Below are positions 29,905-39,128 of a stretch of 64,000 bases of DNA, one piece after another; position 1 is the stretch's first letter; each line of letters begins with the position of its first letter. The position numbers and the translations under genes are program-made. Below the pieces are notes generated by a model. That model did not search any database and was not told where the DNA came from. It saw only the letters and a list, made by a program, of their open reading frames with translations. The stretch covers positions 135,472 through 199,471 of the forward strand of contig NZ_LOCN01000019.1 of NCBI RefSeq assembly GCF_001574435.1, written 5' to 3'. The DNA is from Moritella sp. JT01. GTDB lineage: Bacteria; Pseudomonadota; Gammaproteobacteria; Enterobacterales; Moritellaceae.

Positions 29905-30381
29905 TTAATTTTTAGCTGTAATAATCTCTGTCACAATTTCAGTTTTGACCGAATTGGCGATGAAGCACTGTTGATGCGATTGATGATGCATTTTTTCAAG
30001 TTGCGCTATCGTCGGTCTTTTAGCTCCCGAAAACTCAACATAAGGTCGAAGTGTTACCTTTGTCATTGAAATATTACCGTCACTGTCTTTTCCCATTATT
30101 CCAACAGCATTATCTATATATGAATCGACTACATACTTTCGTTTAGCTGCGATAGATAAAAAGAACAACATATGACAGCTAGAAAGGGATGCAACAAACG
30201 CCTCTTCTGGATCTACATTTTCTTCGACAGAATAAGGTAAAGGTACAACGTGAGGTGAAGATGAGGCTTGAACAACTACGCCACCATCAAAAATCCATTC
30301 ATGCCCTCGGCTGTATTTGTTATCAACATAACTTTCATTGCTATCTCTTACCCAATTGATTTTGGCAAAATACTCTGACAT
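29905..30381 (-). CDS. OsmC/Ohr-family protein
   Basis: A 158-residue OsmC-like protein, a thiol peroxidase family that detoxifies organic hydroperoxides. DPEEAFVASLSSCHMLFFLSIAA contains the first reactive cysteine; the second is HQQCFIANSVKTEI near the C-terminus. ATG after AGGGAGTTAAA. Confidence 0.85.
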   Translation of the reverse strand: MSEYFAKINWVRDSNESYVDNKYSRGHEWIFDGGVVVQASSSPHVVPLPYSVEENVDPEEAFVASLSSCHMLFFLSIAAKRKYVVDSYIDNAVGIMGKDSDGNISMTKVTLRPYVEFSGAKRPTIAQLEKMHHQSHQQCFIANSVKTEIVTEIITAKN

Positions 30382-30430
30382 TTTAACTCCCTGTAAATAG
30401 TTTTATATGACCTAAATTCCAATAAACCCG

Positions 30431-30967
30431 CTATGTAAATTCAACTAGTGCAGACTTGTAAGCATTTCGAGCCTCAAAACTTAAGTACCTATCCATTCCC
30501 TCAAACAATTCCAATAGTTCTAAACCGTATTTACTTTTAAATTCATCACTGGAATATACAAGCTCCAATTCGTTTGCAACGGTTAACTCACAAAATAGAT
30601 TGGCTAGCTCGGCGGATAAGATAAATGAAGATTGAGTAAATCGATCTGTAAACTCAATAGTTTCTGATTTACCAAATTGAGGGAAAACATAGTCGCGATC
30701 GCACGAACAATATAAATATACCAAAGCCTCTGCGTCATGACCGATAACAGCCGAAATCTCTTCACGTTGAGATAAGGAAACCATGCGGTCTTCAAAACCG
30801 GCGGTACCATATGAAGCATGAAACAATCCGGCCGTTCTCAGCATTCCATTAGCTCCCCAGTGCGCAAGTATTGATTCAGTTCCTTTTAAATGCGCCTCTA
30901 ACGAACCATTTAGATGCTTAAAATCTCCGGCACCTAACGATTTTAATGCCTTAAATTGTTTATCCAT
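30431..30967 (-). CDS. DUF6817-like protein
   Basis: A 178-residue protein with HLNGSLEAHLKGTESILAHWG and LRTAGLFHASYGTAGF, which I recognise as the core of the DUF6817 group; conserved histidines suggest an HD-like metal site, unproven. The ATG at 30967 (MDKQFKALK) is preferred over one five codons upstream. Confidence 0.7.
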   Translation of the reverse strand: MDKQFKALKSLGAGDFKHLNGSLEAHLKGTESILAHWGANGMLRTAGLFHASYGTAGFEDRMVSLSQREEISAVIGHDAEALVYLYCSCDRDYVFPQFGKSETIEFTDRFTQSSFILSAELANLFCELTVANELELVYSSDEFKSKYGLELLELFEGMDRYLSFEARNAYKSALVEFT

Positions 30968-31004
30968 ACCGGTTCCCTTCACTCAAATGATGTTTATAAC
31001 AAAG

Positions 31005-31814
31005 TTATTCATTTTTTAGTTCGTCGATAAAATTAACAACTTGCGTAAGTAAAACATTCACCGTCAATTCAATGCTATCACTTTGGCTCTGACTAACATG
31101 GAAAAAACCACCTTGGATTGATAGCTGTCTTACCTCAAGTTCTTTTACAGATAACTTGTTTGACCAATATGGAACTAATGAGCACTGAGCTGAACCCGTG
31201 GCAATATCTTCATTTATCCCGATGCTAGGAGCAAAATACCTAAGTACATAACCACCAGCTCCTTTTTGAGCCGTTATGATTACGGCATGGTACTCACTGA
31301 TACTTTTTATAACATCAAAGTCAGGTTCGAAGTCACGAACTTGCTCTTCACTGTCTAGCACTAAAACTAAATCCCTTGTGCTGAATACATCAATGGCTTC
31401 CAAACCAAGTAATTTACTGTATTTTTTCAATTCAGGATTATGTTCTGACTGCCAGCTTGGCATAGTCATCGTATAACCATAAGTACATTTTTTGACTGAA
31501 ATCACACCGTGCCTACTAACAAACTGGATATCAGGATCATGGTCAGGATCCATTTCGAAAATAGCGGCGGCAGCGGCTAAGCTACCATGCCCACATAGAT
31601 TGATTTCTACATAATCCGCAAACCAACGGATCTCATAACTGTGTTCGATATAAACAATAAATGAAGTAATAGGTTGACCCAAGTTACGCGAAATAGTTTG
31701 TAATTCATGCTCTGGTAACCACGAAGTGAGTTTTACAACAGCTGCAGGATTACCCCTTGCGTTATCACCAGTAAATACATTCAGTATATGTGCGTCGATT
31801 ATCAATTCCTCCAA
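31005..31814 (-). CDS. PhzF-family isomerase/epimerase
   Basis: A 269-residue PhzF/DAP-epimerase fold protein: DAHILNVFTGDNARGNPAAVV at the N-terminus, LCGHGSLAAAAAI, and EDIATGSAQCSLVPYW near the C-terminus are the family blocks. Substrate unknown. The start is unclear: a TTG at 31814 precedes GAGGAA, and a second TTG follows directly. Confidence 0.85.
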   Translation of the reverse strand: MEELIIDAHILNVFTGDNARGNPAAVVKLTSWLPEHELQTISRNLGQPITSFIVYIEHSYEIRWFADYVEINLCGHGSLAAAAAIFEMDPDHDPDIQFVSRHGVISVKKCTYGYTMTMPSWQSEHNPELKKYSKLLGLEAIDVFSTRDLVLVLDSEEQVRDFEPDFDVIKSISEYHAVIITAQKGAGGYVLRYFAPSIGINEDIATGSAQCSLVPYWSNKLSVKELEVRQLSIQGGFFHVSQSQSDSIELTVNVLLTQVVNFIDELKNE

Positions 31815-31834
31815 TACATTAATGCCCAGTTAAA

Positions 31835-32248
31835 TTATAAATTAGATACAAGCTTCCGATCAGCTGGATGATTAACCCCATCATTCGTGACTATATCGTC
31901 GATATCAAAAGGATTAACGCCCTCGAGGCAACCAATGTTGAAACCATATTCACTTGGGTTCGAACGGCGTTGATGATGTGTATAAATACCACAATTAGAA
32001 CAGAAATAGTGTTTGGCTGTATTGGTATTAAATTGATACAAGCGCAGAGCATCAGCACCTTTAATAATACGAATACCACTAAGATCGACAGACCCAACAA
32101 TGGCACCTTTACGACGACAAATAGAACAGTCGCAGCGCCTAGGCTTTTCAATGCCATTAGGTAACGACAATTCAAGCTCAACAGAACCACAATGACAGGT
32201 TAATTTATGTTTAGGCTGAATCTTAGCCTTCCCTACTTGCTTCAACAT
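31835..32248 (-). CDS. GFA/CENP-V family zinc protein (copy 2 of 4)
   Basis: A 137-residue Mss4-like zinc protein: LTCHCGSVELEL and CDCSICRRKGAI hold zinc ligands, with FCSNCGIYTHHQRRSNP following. It differs from copies 1, 3 and 4 in having the GIYTHHQRR segment, so it is an independent acquisition rather than a tandem duplicate. Confidence 0.85.
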   Translation of the reverse strand: MLKQVGKAKIQPKHKLTCHCGSVELELSLPNGIEKPRRCDCSICRRKGAIVGSVDLSGIRIIKGADALRLYQFNTNTAKHYFCSNCGIYTHHQRRSNPSEYGFNIGCLEGVNPFDIDDIVTNDGVNHPADRKLVSNL

Positions 32249-32288
32249 ATTTAGAACGTCCCTATAAAAATTGATACTGATGACTTTA

Positions 32289-32783
32289 TTAACAGGCTAT
32301 TTCAAATCGAATGAAGGACATTAATAAATCGGTGTCTATATCTTTAGACAATGTGTAATTTAGCCCCACAATATTTGATACTGACGACTGCCAAAAATGA
32401 AGCGCATCAACATTCTCAAGTAACACTCTAATTTGCCATTCCCCTGGGAATGACTGGGTTACTAACTCAAAAGCCTTCTTTCCAACACCTTTGCCTTTGA
32501 ACGTTCGTAACACAAAAAACTGTTCAATATCGTTAATAGATAAATCTGAAGGATATTTACGAAACAACACAAAACCAGCTAATTCCGAGCCAACATAAAT
32601 AAAATAAGGAATGTGATCATCCTTGTCCCAATAAGCATCAAATTGTGATTTATTAAAACCAAACTGACCATTTTCGTGAAGAGACAACGCCAAAAAATCA
32701 GACATATCATAAATATAATAATGAAATAAATTTTCTAATATGTTTCGATGCTCTTTCTCAATTTTAACTAATGAAACGTCCAT
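32289..32783 (-). CDS. GNAT-family acetyltransferase
   Basis: A 164-residue GNAT: FVLRTFKGKGVGKKAFELV is motif A (the acetyl-CoA pyrophosphate loop, R/QxxGxG/A). Acceptor unknown. Strong GGGGGAAT before the ATG. Confidence 0.82.
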   Translation of the reverse strand: MDVSLVKIEKEHRNILENLFHYYIYDMSDFLALSLHENGQFGFNKSQFDAYWDKDDHIPYFIYVGSELAGFVLFRKYPSDLSINDIEQFFVLRTFKGKGVGKKAFELVTQSFPGEWQIRVLLENVDALHFWQSSVSNIVGLNYTLSKDIDTDLLMSFIRFEIAC

Positions 32784-32846
32784 ATTCCCCCCTATTAGTT
32801 AACACTCGAACAACAACGCATTACGCAATATTTAATCTAATATGAT

Positions 32847-33584
32847 TTAATCACTTATCGGCATGTTCTTGTTCAATAAAGTTACCTTCGCACAAGCAGC
32901 ATCAACAATAGCTTTACAATGAATTTCTGTGGTTGAAAATAATGGCATTGGTAATGATTCAACATTTTTCATGAGTAAAGGGATCTCTGTGCACCCCAAA
33001 ATAACACCTTCAGCACCATTCGCATTCAAGCTCATACATATATTCACAAATAAATCCTCAGTTTCTTGAGTAAATTTACCAAGAACTAATTCAGACATTA
33101 TTTTGTCATGAACAAGGTTTTTTTCGACCGTATTTGGAATATGAACGACTATATTTTTTTCGGAAAGCTTATCTCTATAAAAATCGCCTTCCATTGTTTT
33201 CATCACACCAAGAAGACCAATATTCTTTATATTCGACTTCTCTACTTCTTTGGCTGTCGAGTCTGCAATATGAACAATGTCGACATTACAATTCTCTTTA
33301 ATTGCAGGCTCAAAGCGATGTACACCATTAGCACACAAAGCAATTACCTCTGCACCACCACGACGTAATACATCAACCGCATCAATGATCATTTTTTCAC
33401 ACAATTTCTCTGATGGATCTAATTTTGCCATTTCAAGAAACTTGTTTTCATCCAGGCTCTCAATTAATACATGAGCAGAGTGGTACCCACCCAATTTAAC
33501 TCGAATCAATTCATTTATTAATCGATAGTATTCAGCGGTTGAAACCCAACTAAGGCCTCCGACAAGACCGATTTTTTTCATCAT
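32847..33584 (-). CDS. Aspartate/glutamate racemase family protein
   Basis: A 245-residue PLP-independent racemase of the Asp/Glu/hydantoin family. MKKIGLVGGLSWVSTAEYYRLINE is the typical start; catalytic cysteines are in ALCANGVHRF and ILGCTEIPLL. Converts L- to D-aspartate or a related amino acid. GAGG precedes the tandem ATGs. Confidence 0.88.
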   Translation of the reverse strand: MMKKIGLVGGLSWVSTAEYYRLINELIRVKLGGYHSAHVLIESLDENKFLEMAKLDPSEKLCEKMIIDAVDVLRRGGAEVIALCANGVHRFEPAIKENCNVDIVHIADSTAKEVEKSNIKNIGLLGVMKTMEGDFYRDKLSEKNIVVHIPNTVEKNLVHDKIMSELVLGKFTQETEDLFVNICMSLNANGAEGVILGCTEIPLLMKNVESLPMPLFSTTEIHCKAIVDAACAKVTLLNKNMPISD

Positions 33585-33599
33585 AAAACCTCTTGAATA

Positions 33600-33657
33600 A
33601 GCCCCTCAGTAACAATAATTTGAGGGACTAGTCTGTTTTCGTTACTGACTGTTAGGC
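33600..33657 (-). repeat. Probable attC site, short
   Basis: On the plus strand, TCAGTAAC on the left pairs with GTTACTGA on the right, ending in TGTTAGGC. The PqaA-like gene takes its stop codon from the GCCTAAC box. One of the very few attC-like sites in the left half of the block. Confidence 0.5.
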
Positions 33658-35120
33658 TGAGGATATGTATTTGGTGTTATAAATGCGGGTGACGTCGTCA
33701 CAAGTCTATTTGAGCCATCGTCATAGACAAACTCAATAAAACGTGAGGTGTAACCTGTCGTAGTTGTAATTGGTGCTAATTTATAAACACATTTTTGTTC
33801 AATACAAACACCTGTAATTTGTGTTTGCTTGTACTCCATTTTTGCTGGATAAATACGGAAATCTCGATCCTTTGGATTATAACCTTCCCATAATGTTGCT
33901 TTAATTGGCTCAAAGTTTGTAGTTACATTAATACTCTGGTTATCCTTGCTTGCGTTCCAACGTACATCAGGCCTAGGAAGTTTATTAATAAACAAAGTGT
34001 AATATTCAATAAGCGCCTTATTAACGATCGAGTAATCAATATAATGACGCTGATTAGGTAAAATCCGTAATACCGTTTCCCCAGGTAAAGCTTTCGCGTA
34101 CTGTAGGTATGAATCCGGAACAAAGAAATCATCTGACGATGCGTTAATAATATATTTAGGCACAGCCAAACGTGATGCATATTTTGGATAAGATAAATAA
34201 GCAATTGGGTCTTCAATGCTCATTAATTTGTCGAATTCAAGAGTATCCATACGTTTCGTTACACCTTGCGCTTCATAATCATGAAATGCTAATGGCCAAG
34301 CATTTAGACTCTTTTTTATATGAAGTAGGTTCTTTTTGGTGTTCAGAATATCGATAACAATAGGGATAATGCCATTGACTCGGTTATCTACTATCGTTGT
34401 TAGCCACGCTGTCCAACCACGTTTACTGGCTCCCGATAACACAAAATCCGTCGGTTTTTGATAATGACGAACATCGGCTTCTGACTGGATCATGTCCATT
34501 GCCTTAACAACCGCTTTCGTCATAGGTAAATGTGCAGGCCAATAAGCATTTTTTTCCGGATCATCCATGTATTTATTCCAAGTATAAGCAACAATACCGT
34601 CTTCACGCCTTGCTATGCCATCATCAAAACTTAAATACTGGTCGGGAATATCTTGTAGATCTGCAACAACAGACTGCGTTGCCTTTACAAGCCCCTCAAA
34701 ATCCACCTTTGCTGGTTTAGGGTTCGATTTCCCCTTTTCTTCAAACCGCGTGCCACCATTAATGTAAAGAAATGATTGCGTTGAAGTGACATGATCAGGT
34801 ACATAAAGCACTAGCGTGTGTTTCCAGTCACGTCCAGAATTACTTATTGTTTTGTCAGGCCAAAATTGGCTCGTTAATGTATAGGTATATACGGTTAAAG
34901 CCGCTTCCTTTCTATATTCACTCTTTTCTAGCTTCCAGCTCGCCGGTGTCGACGAATCTGAATTTACGAAACACGACAACACATTTTGGGGATGCGTTTT
35001 TAATTCTGATTTTAAACATAACGTATTTTCATCCGCAAATACTGCGCTAGACATTAAACTAAGTGCACACCCAAATAGGAAACCTTTACTCGCTTTTTTT
35101 GTAAAACCAATGCTATACAT
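33642..35120 (-). CDS. PhoPQ-activated pathogenicity-related (PqaA-type) protein
   Basis: A 492-residue exported protein with a signal peptide (MYSIGFTKKASKGFLFGCAL...VFA). The central VLSGASKRGWTAWLT resembles an alpha/beta-hydrolase nucleophile elbow (GxSxxG), as in the PhoPQ_related/PqaA family found in Salmonella and Dictyostelium. Function not established; linked to antimicrobial-peptide resistance in Salmonella. The largest gene of the accessory block, unusually large for a cassette. SD AAGGATG. Confidence 0.8.
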   Translation of the reverse strand: MYSIGFTKKASKGFLFGCALSLMSSAVFADENTLCLKSELKTHPQNVLSCFVNSDSSTPASWKLEKSEYRKEAALTVYTYTLTSQFWPDKTISNSGRDWKHTLVLYVPDHVTSTQSFLYINGGTRFEEKGKSNPKPAKVDFEGLVKATQSVVADLQDIPDQYLSFDDGIARREDGIVAYTWNKYMDDPEKNAYWPAHLPMTKAVVKAMDMIQSEADVRHYQKPTDFVLSGASKRGWTAWLTTIVDNRVNGIIPIVIDILNTKKNLLHIKKSLNAWPLAFHDYEAQGVTKRMDTLEFDKLMSIEDPIAYLSYPKYASRLAVPKYIINASSDDFFVPDSYLQYAKALPGETVLRILPNQRHYIDYSIVNKALIEYYTLFINKLPRPDVRWNASKDNQSINVTTNFEPIKATLWEGYNPKDRDFRIYPAKMEYKQTQITGVCIEQKCVYKLAPITTTTGYTSRFIEFVYDDGSNRLVTTSPAFITPNTYPQPNSQ

Positions 35121-35476
35121 TTCTGCATCCTTTCAAACATCAAAAAATAAAATAATTATGTAGCTCGGTGAACTAGAGCACTACGTTGACTTAAACCCCC
35201 AAGACTAGCGATAAATAAGCATATCACCAACGGAAGAATAGAATGCTAAGATTGCACTGAATAACCATCTTAATCAATCAGTTATTTACTATTACTTAGG
35301 TTTATCCATTCGTGTAACCCTGCTTCAAACTTTAGATTATTCTTTAAAACACATCTAACCTAGCCTTATGTGTTAAGTTCGCATCACGAAAGCCATTTGA
35401 ATCTCACCATTTTGACTACTGGCTACGTCAAAAGCAGCATCTTGTCATACAGTTTTTTTGTTTTCTATAATTTCAT
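35121..35476. other. Intergenic region with a decayed gene tail
   Basis: No intact gene. On the minus strand, 35373-35427 encodes QNGEIQMAFVMRT and a stop, closely similar to a tail at 37247-37330, so it is probably the last part of a lost gene. The rest is AT-rich and may hold the promoter of the PqaA-like gene. Confidence 0.4.
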
Positions 35477-35767
35477 TTAATAACTCTGGAAGCTACTCAG
35501 GTTTAAAACTGTCGTTGACCTTGCTACGGCAAAAATATCTTCGTTTTCCTTCAACAGTTCACTAATGTCATTGGTTAATCCAGTCTCTTCATACAACTCT
35601 CTTTTAGCTACATCGAGATAAGTGTCACCTTCCGTGAGTTCGCCACCAGCAGTCGCCCAAAAAGGAGCAGGTTTATGCTCGTCTTTATATTGAAACAGTA
35701 GAAGTTTTCCTTCATCGTTTACGATCATCAATCTTGAACATGTTCTTGTTTTCAATTTAATTCCCAT
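35477..35767 (-). CDS. NUDIX hydrolase, C-terminally altered
   Basis: A 96-residue protein containing a full Nudix box, GGELTEGDTYLDVAKRELYEETGL (residues about 41-64 of the GX5EX7REUXEEXGU pattern), which hydrolyses nucleoside-diphosphate derivatives. It ends in FAVARSTTVLNLSSFQSY, shorter than the usual 130-150 residues, suggesting a frameshift or deletion that removed the last strands. 15 bp downstream of the dihydrofolate reductase gene. Confidence 0.7.
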   Translation of the reverse strand: MGIKLKTRTCSRLMIVNDEGKLLLFQYKDEHKPAPFWATAGGELTEGDTYLDVAKRELYEETGLTNDISELLKENEDIFAVARSTTVLNLSSFQSY

Positions 35768-35782
35768 CCTATCAACGGCTTC

Positions 35783-36256
35783 TTAACTCTTTTTCCAAAT
35801 TTGATAGCAATAGTTAATATTAGATTTAAACTTTTGCTCAAACGCTAAACTAAATGAATCAGGGATTTCAGGGAAAACAATATCCCCTTCAGTTTCAATA
35901 TCAATTGTTGATATATGCAAAGTATCAACTTTAGAAATCAAGCTTCTATAAATCTCGCCGCCACCCGAAACAATAACATGATCGGTAATATCTTCTAACT
36001 GTCTTAAAGCACGCTCAATTGAAGAGAAAACCATTACATTTTCATCCTCTGAAACGAAATCAGATCGTGATATTACGGCGTACTTACGATTTGGTAGCGT
36101 CCCCATAGACTCAAAAGTTTTGCGTCCAACTAAAAGCCATTGATTATATGTCATGGCTTTGAATAAAAGTTGCTCGCCTTTGGCTTGCCATGGAATATCA
36201 GGACCATTGCCAATTATCCCATTCTTAGACTTTGCAGCCATTAATGATAACTTCAT
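35783..36256 (-). CDS. dfrA: Dihydrofolate reductase, DfrA1-like (trimethoprim-resistance type)
   Basis: A 157-residue [45 protein letters not shown] and [12 protein letters not shown] match, from memory, the plasmid/integron-borne DfrA1 group much more closely than a housekeeping FolA, and the length (157) is the same as DfrA1. It reduces dihydrofolate with NADPH; DfrA1-group enzymes resist trimethoprim, so resistance is a reasonable but untested inference. Strong SD AAGGAATTAATC. No attC follows: the NUDIX gene starts 15 bp downstream. Confidence 0.88.
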   Translation of the reverse strand: MKLSLMAAKSKNGIIGNGPDIPWQAKGEQLLFKAMTYNQWLLVGRKTFESMGTLPNRKYAVISRSDFVSEDENVMVFSSIERALRQLEDITDHVIVSGGGEIYRSLISKVDTLHISTIDIETEGDIVFPEIPDSFSLAFEQKFKSNINYCYQIWKKS

Positions 36257-36395
36257 GATTAATTCCTTTGGTTAATACCTAATTATCCTCTGCTAGGATT
36301 TTTGATAACAACATGAACACTTTTGAATTAAAAACAAGCGATTACACAAATACACCTTTATTTACAATACCTTACTATACTTTAATCTAGTTGTA

Positions 36396-36423
36396 TTGTT
36401 TTAAATTTAGTGTCATTTATAAT
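36396..36423 (+). promoter_or_regulatory. Sigma70-type promoter of the outer-membrane protein gene
   Basis: TTGTTT and TATAAT separated by 16 bases, about 40 bp before the start codon. It shows that this plus-strand gene does not depend on array transcription. Confidence 0.5.
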
Positions 36424-36464
36424 CCAGCCATCAAAATAATCCATAATAAATATAAAGGTAAATA

Positions 36465-37034
36465 ATGAAATCTATAACTGTACTTGGTGCCTTAGCTGCA
36501 ATCGTATTAACGACACATGTTCAAGCAAACCAAGACGTCTCAGGCTTCTACATTGGTGGTGGTTTAGGCTCGACATTTAGTGATTCGGATAGCAGTTCAT
36601 TTTATTCTGATACCGATGGTAGTACACTAAAACTTATTGGTGGTTACCAATTTAACCGTATCGTTGCAATTGAAACTCAATATACAAAATATGGGGATAT
36701 AACACCATATAACAACAAAGATGGCTATAAATGGGCTCCCAGCACTCTATCTGTAACCGCTAATCTTGGTTACACTTTCCAAAATGGTTTACGCCCTTTT
36801 ACTACCATTGGTTTATCATCACTGGATCTAAACCAAACAACGAAAAAAATAGACGATAACAATGCTACAGCCGCACGTTTGGGACTCGGTTTAGAATATA
36901 CACCCGCTACTTTATCTAATATAAACTTCCGTGCAGGCTATGAAGCAGATGCTTTCACACTTCAGTCTACTGGTAAGCCTGATACTGATGTTATTTTAAG
37001 TTCGCTATACCTAGCTGCATCTTACAAATTCTAA
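36465..37034 (+). CDS. Outer-membrane beta-barrel protein (OmpA-like barrel)
   Basis: A 189-residue protein with a signal peptide (cleavage after VQA) and an eight-stranded-barrel pattern: GFYIGGGLGSTF, KLIGGYQFNRIVAIETQYTKYGD, and a terminal YLAASYKF ending in aromatic F as required for BAM insertion. No periplasmic OmpA domain. Opposite in strand to the surrounding array; own promoter and an AAAGGT ribosome-binding site. Confidence 0.82.
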   Translation: MKSITVLGALAAIVLTTHVQANQDVSGFYIGGGLGSTFSDSDSSSFYSDTDGSTLKLIGGYQFNRIVAIETQYTKYGDITPYNNKDGYKWAPSTLSVTANLGYTFQNGLRPFTTIGLSSLDLNQTTKKIDDNNATAARLGLGLEYTPATLSNINFRAGYEADAFTLQSTGKPDTDVILSSLYLAASYKF

Positions 37035-37088
37035 CGTTGTAAATTTATGGCGTTGGTCTATATCTAGTTAGCCCGATTCAAATTATAC

Positions 37089-37116
37089 GATAGTCTACAA
37101 CGAACAGTAGACTATC
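37089..37116 (+). terminator. Hairpin after the outer-membrane protein gene
   Basis: GATAGTCTAC pairs perfectly with GTAGACTATC around an 8-base loop. No strong T-run on either strand. Confidence 0.55.
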
Positions 37117-37246
37117 ACTCTCACCGCACTTCCTTAACTCCCTCTTATTCTTTTGATAACCCATTTATAACTCCAAAGACTTATGAGTATTTAATGAAAA
37201 ATTGTATACAGCTACATGTTTATATATAGCCGTTCAACGTACTTGA

Positions 37247-37330
37247 TTAATGTTGAGCTAATACAAAAGCCATTTCTATTTCATCATTTTGGCTATTCTC
37301 AGCCTCCAACACTCTACAATATACTTCCAT
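37247..37330 (-). pseudogene. Gene-tail relic
   Basis: A 27-codon frame ending NDEIEMAFVLAQH and a stop. It resembles the tail at 35373-35427 (GEIQMAFVMRT), so both look like 3' remnants of related lost genes. Source family not recognised. Confidence 0.4.
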
Positions 37331-37373
37331 ATAACCTCGTTAAATATACGCTGAAAAAAACTCACAATCCTAC

Positions 37374-37928
37374 CTAAGTCCAAGGTTCGACGGTTATTGA
37401 TGGCCATCGGTCCTTAAAGCTCTTGCTCATTTTAATGTAACTGGTTTCTGTCATTGCTATTTTGTTTGGCTTTACATACATATTGAAGGCATCCTCTAAT
37501 CCGTACGGCGCATAAATAGATAAGCAGCCTGATCTATCCAAAGTAAAACCAATGGCAAATGCAGATAACCAAGAGTCAATACCTTGCTCAACTCTATCGT
37601 AAGATTGAATTTTTAATCCACACTTAACCGGATACCATTTATGCACATTAGCTTGATTTTTAATGTCGATCTTAACGGTATGGCTTAACTGGCTGCTAAT
37701 ATCTTTTTCATAGCACTCTTGTGTGTAAGTCTCGACATAGTCAAAGTAGACAATATCAAAGTCTTTAACCTTATCTAATGATTCTACCCCAAGTACACTG
37801 TTCCATATCAACTGCGTAATCGCCCCACCCGCAATATAGAAGTTCGGTAAACCAGCACTTCGGCAAGCTTCTGCAGTCTCAATCAACTCGGGTACAGACT
37901 TTATTAACAATTTTAGCTGATGTTCCAT
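37374..37928 (-). CDS. Nucleotidyltransferase family protein
   Basis: A 184-residue protein. NFYIAGGAITQLIWNSVLG ... VKDFDIVYFD fits the minimal nucleotidyltransferase pattern (GG near the N-terminus and an acidic DFDIVYFD pair for metal), as in the DUF925-like group. Substrate unknown. The ATG at 37928 has GAGGGCG upstream; the GNAT gene stop is 22 bp upstream. Confidence 0.78.
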   Translation of the reverse strand: MEHQLKLLIKSVPELIETAEACRSAGLPNFYIAGGAITQLIWNSVLGVESLDKVKDFDIVYFDYVETYTQECYEKDISSQLSHTVKIDIKNQANVHKWYPVKCGLKIQSYDRVEQGIDSWLSAFAIGFTLDRSGCLSIYAPYGLEDAFNMYVKPNKIAMTETSYIKMSKSFKDRWPSITVEPWT

Positions 37929-37950
37929 ACGCCCTCTACTTACCAAGCTA

Positions 37951-38415
37951 TTAACTTACTAATTTCTTAGACATATTATAACCACTAATAGCAAAACCAA
38001 CTTCTTGATATAACTTTAAAGCCCTTTGATTGTGGTAAGCAACTCTTAATTTTATTTGCTCAATGCCAATTGATTGCACCTGTGATTCAAGCGCCTTAAT
38101 TGCTAACTTTCCATAACCGTTATTACGGCTATTAGAGAATATGAAAAAGTCATAAATAAATGTGGATTTATCACTTATCTTAATCGAGTGCCATAAATAG
38201 CCCACAAGGTTCGATTCTGATTCAATACACAGCAGCTCGTGTTCATTGGTTTCCAATCCATTAGGAAAACAACGTATGAGTTCTTGCTGAGCTAATTCGA
38301 CAGCCCGGTCCATTGAGTGACCATAGTTTTGAGAAATCTCATGACTGTAATCGTCAATGAAATAATCACAATACGCGGGATATTCATCTGATGTCATTGG
38401 TCGAAGTAGGATCAT
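37951..38415 (-). CDS. GNAT-family acetyltransferase
   Basis: A 154-residue GNAT with FIFSNSRNNGYGKLAIKALE as motif A and VAYHNQRALKLYQEVGFAISGYNMSKKL as motif B, typical of RimI-like enzymes. SD AGGA seven bases before the ATG. Confidence 0.85.
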   Translation of the reverse strand: MILLRPMTSDEYPAYCDYFIDDYSHEISQNYGHSMDRAVELAQQELIRCFPNGLETNEHELLCIESESNLVGYLWHSIKISDKSTFIYDFFIFSNSRNNGYGKLAIKALESQVQSIGIEQIKLRVAYHNQRALKLYQEVGFAISGYNMSKKLVS

Positions 38416-38497
38416 GCTTAGTCCTGTTAAAAAGTGATTTTAGCCTGTATACCACCAACACAACTAGCGGTGTTCGGTTACAGTCCTCGGTATGTAT

Positions 38498-38890
38498 TTA
38501 CTCAAATTTTTCACGTTCCGGTAGTTGTGAGTTTGTGCAATACCAATTTGCTTTTTCTGATATCCAGATATGCTCTTTTTCTTGCGAACCAATATCGCTA
38601 TCTAAAGAACCTAATCTTAAAATGACGTGGGCTGCATCATCCCTTTTTGCGTAAATTTGAGAGCCACAATTCGAGCAAAAATAACGATATTTTCCTGCTG
38701 ATGATTCATAAGAGAAAAGGCTATCTTTAGCTAATAGATTGAAGTCACAATCTTGCACAGCAGCCACACTCGAAAATGCACTACCATGCGCTTTTCTGCA
38801 AGTCTTGCAGTGGCAATGTACTATATCACCGACTTTTCCTGATATTTCGTATTTAACTAAGCCACAAAGGCAACTTCCATTTATCATCAT
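38498..38890 (-). CDS. GFA/CENP-V family zinc protein (copy 3 of 4)
   Basis: A 130-residue Mss4-like zinc protein: GSCLCGLVKYEISG, CHCKTCRKAHGSAFSSVAAV and CSNCGSQIYAKRDD. Closest in pattern to copies at 26086 and 57834. Followed downstream by a spacer with no clear attC. Confidence 0.86.
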   Translation of the reverse strand: MMINGSCLCGLVKYEISGKVGDIVHCHCKTCRKAHGSAFSSVAAVQDCDFNLLAKDSLFSYESSAGKYRYFCSNCGSQIYAKRDDAAHVILRLGSLDSDIGSQEKEHIWISEKANWYCTNSQLPEREKFE

Positions 38891-38896
38891 ATTTAC

Positions 38897-39127
38897 CTAT
38901 AAATTTAACAACATGAAATTCGATTTCCGACTTAGCCACTCTCCGACTGCATCACCCATAATTAATCCTTCCGCACCTTTCATCCACAACATGAAATTAC
39001 GATCAAACTTAAAATTTTCGCCACAATTTAACTTAAAGAACCGACGAACATTCTGCGTGTTCTTATAAGACGATGTAATCAAAGTACAGTTAGAAATAGT
39101 ATCTTTATGCCAATCAAATTCATCCAT
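38897..39127 (-). CDS. DUF6434-like small protein
   Basis: A 76-residue protein with FDWHKDTI and TQNVRRFFKLNCGENFKFDRNFM, which I associate with the DUF6434/SAP-like family of small proteins. Function unknown. Its start is 1 bp after the stop of the GNAT gene at 39129, so it is translationally coupled. Confidence 0.7.
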   Translation of the reverse strand: MDEFDWHKDTISNCTLITSSYKNTQNVRRFFKLNCGENFKFDRNFMLWMKGAEGLIMGDAVGEWLSRKSNFMLLNL

Positions 39128-39128
39128 G

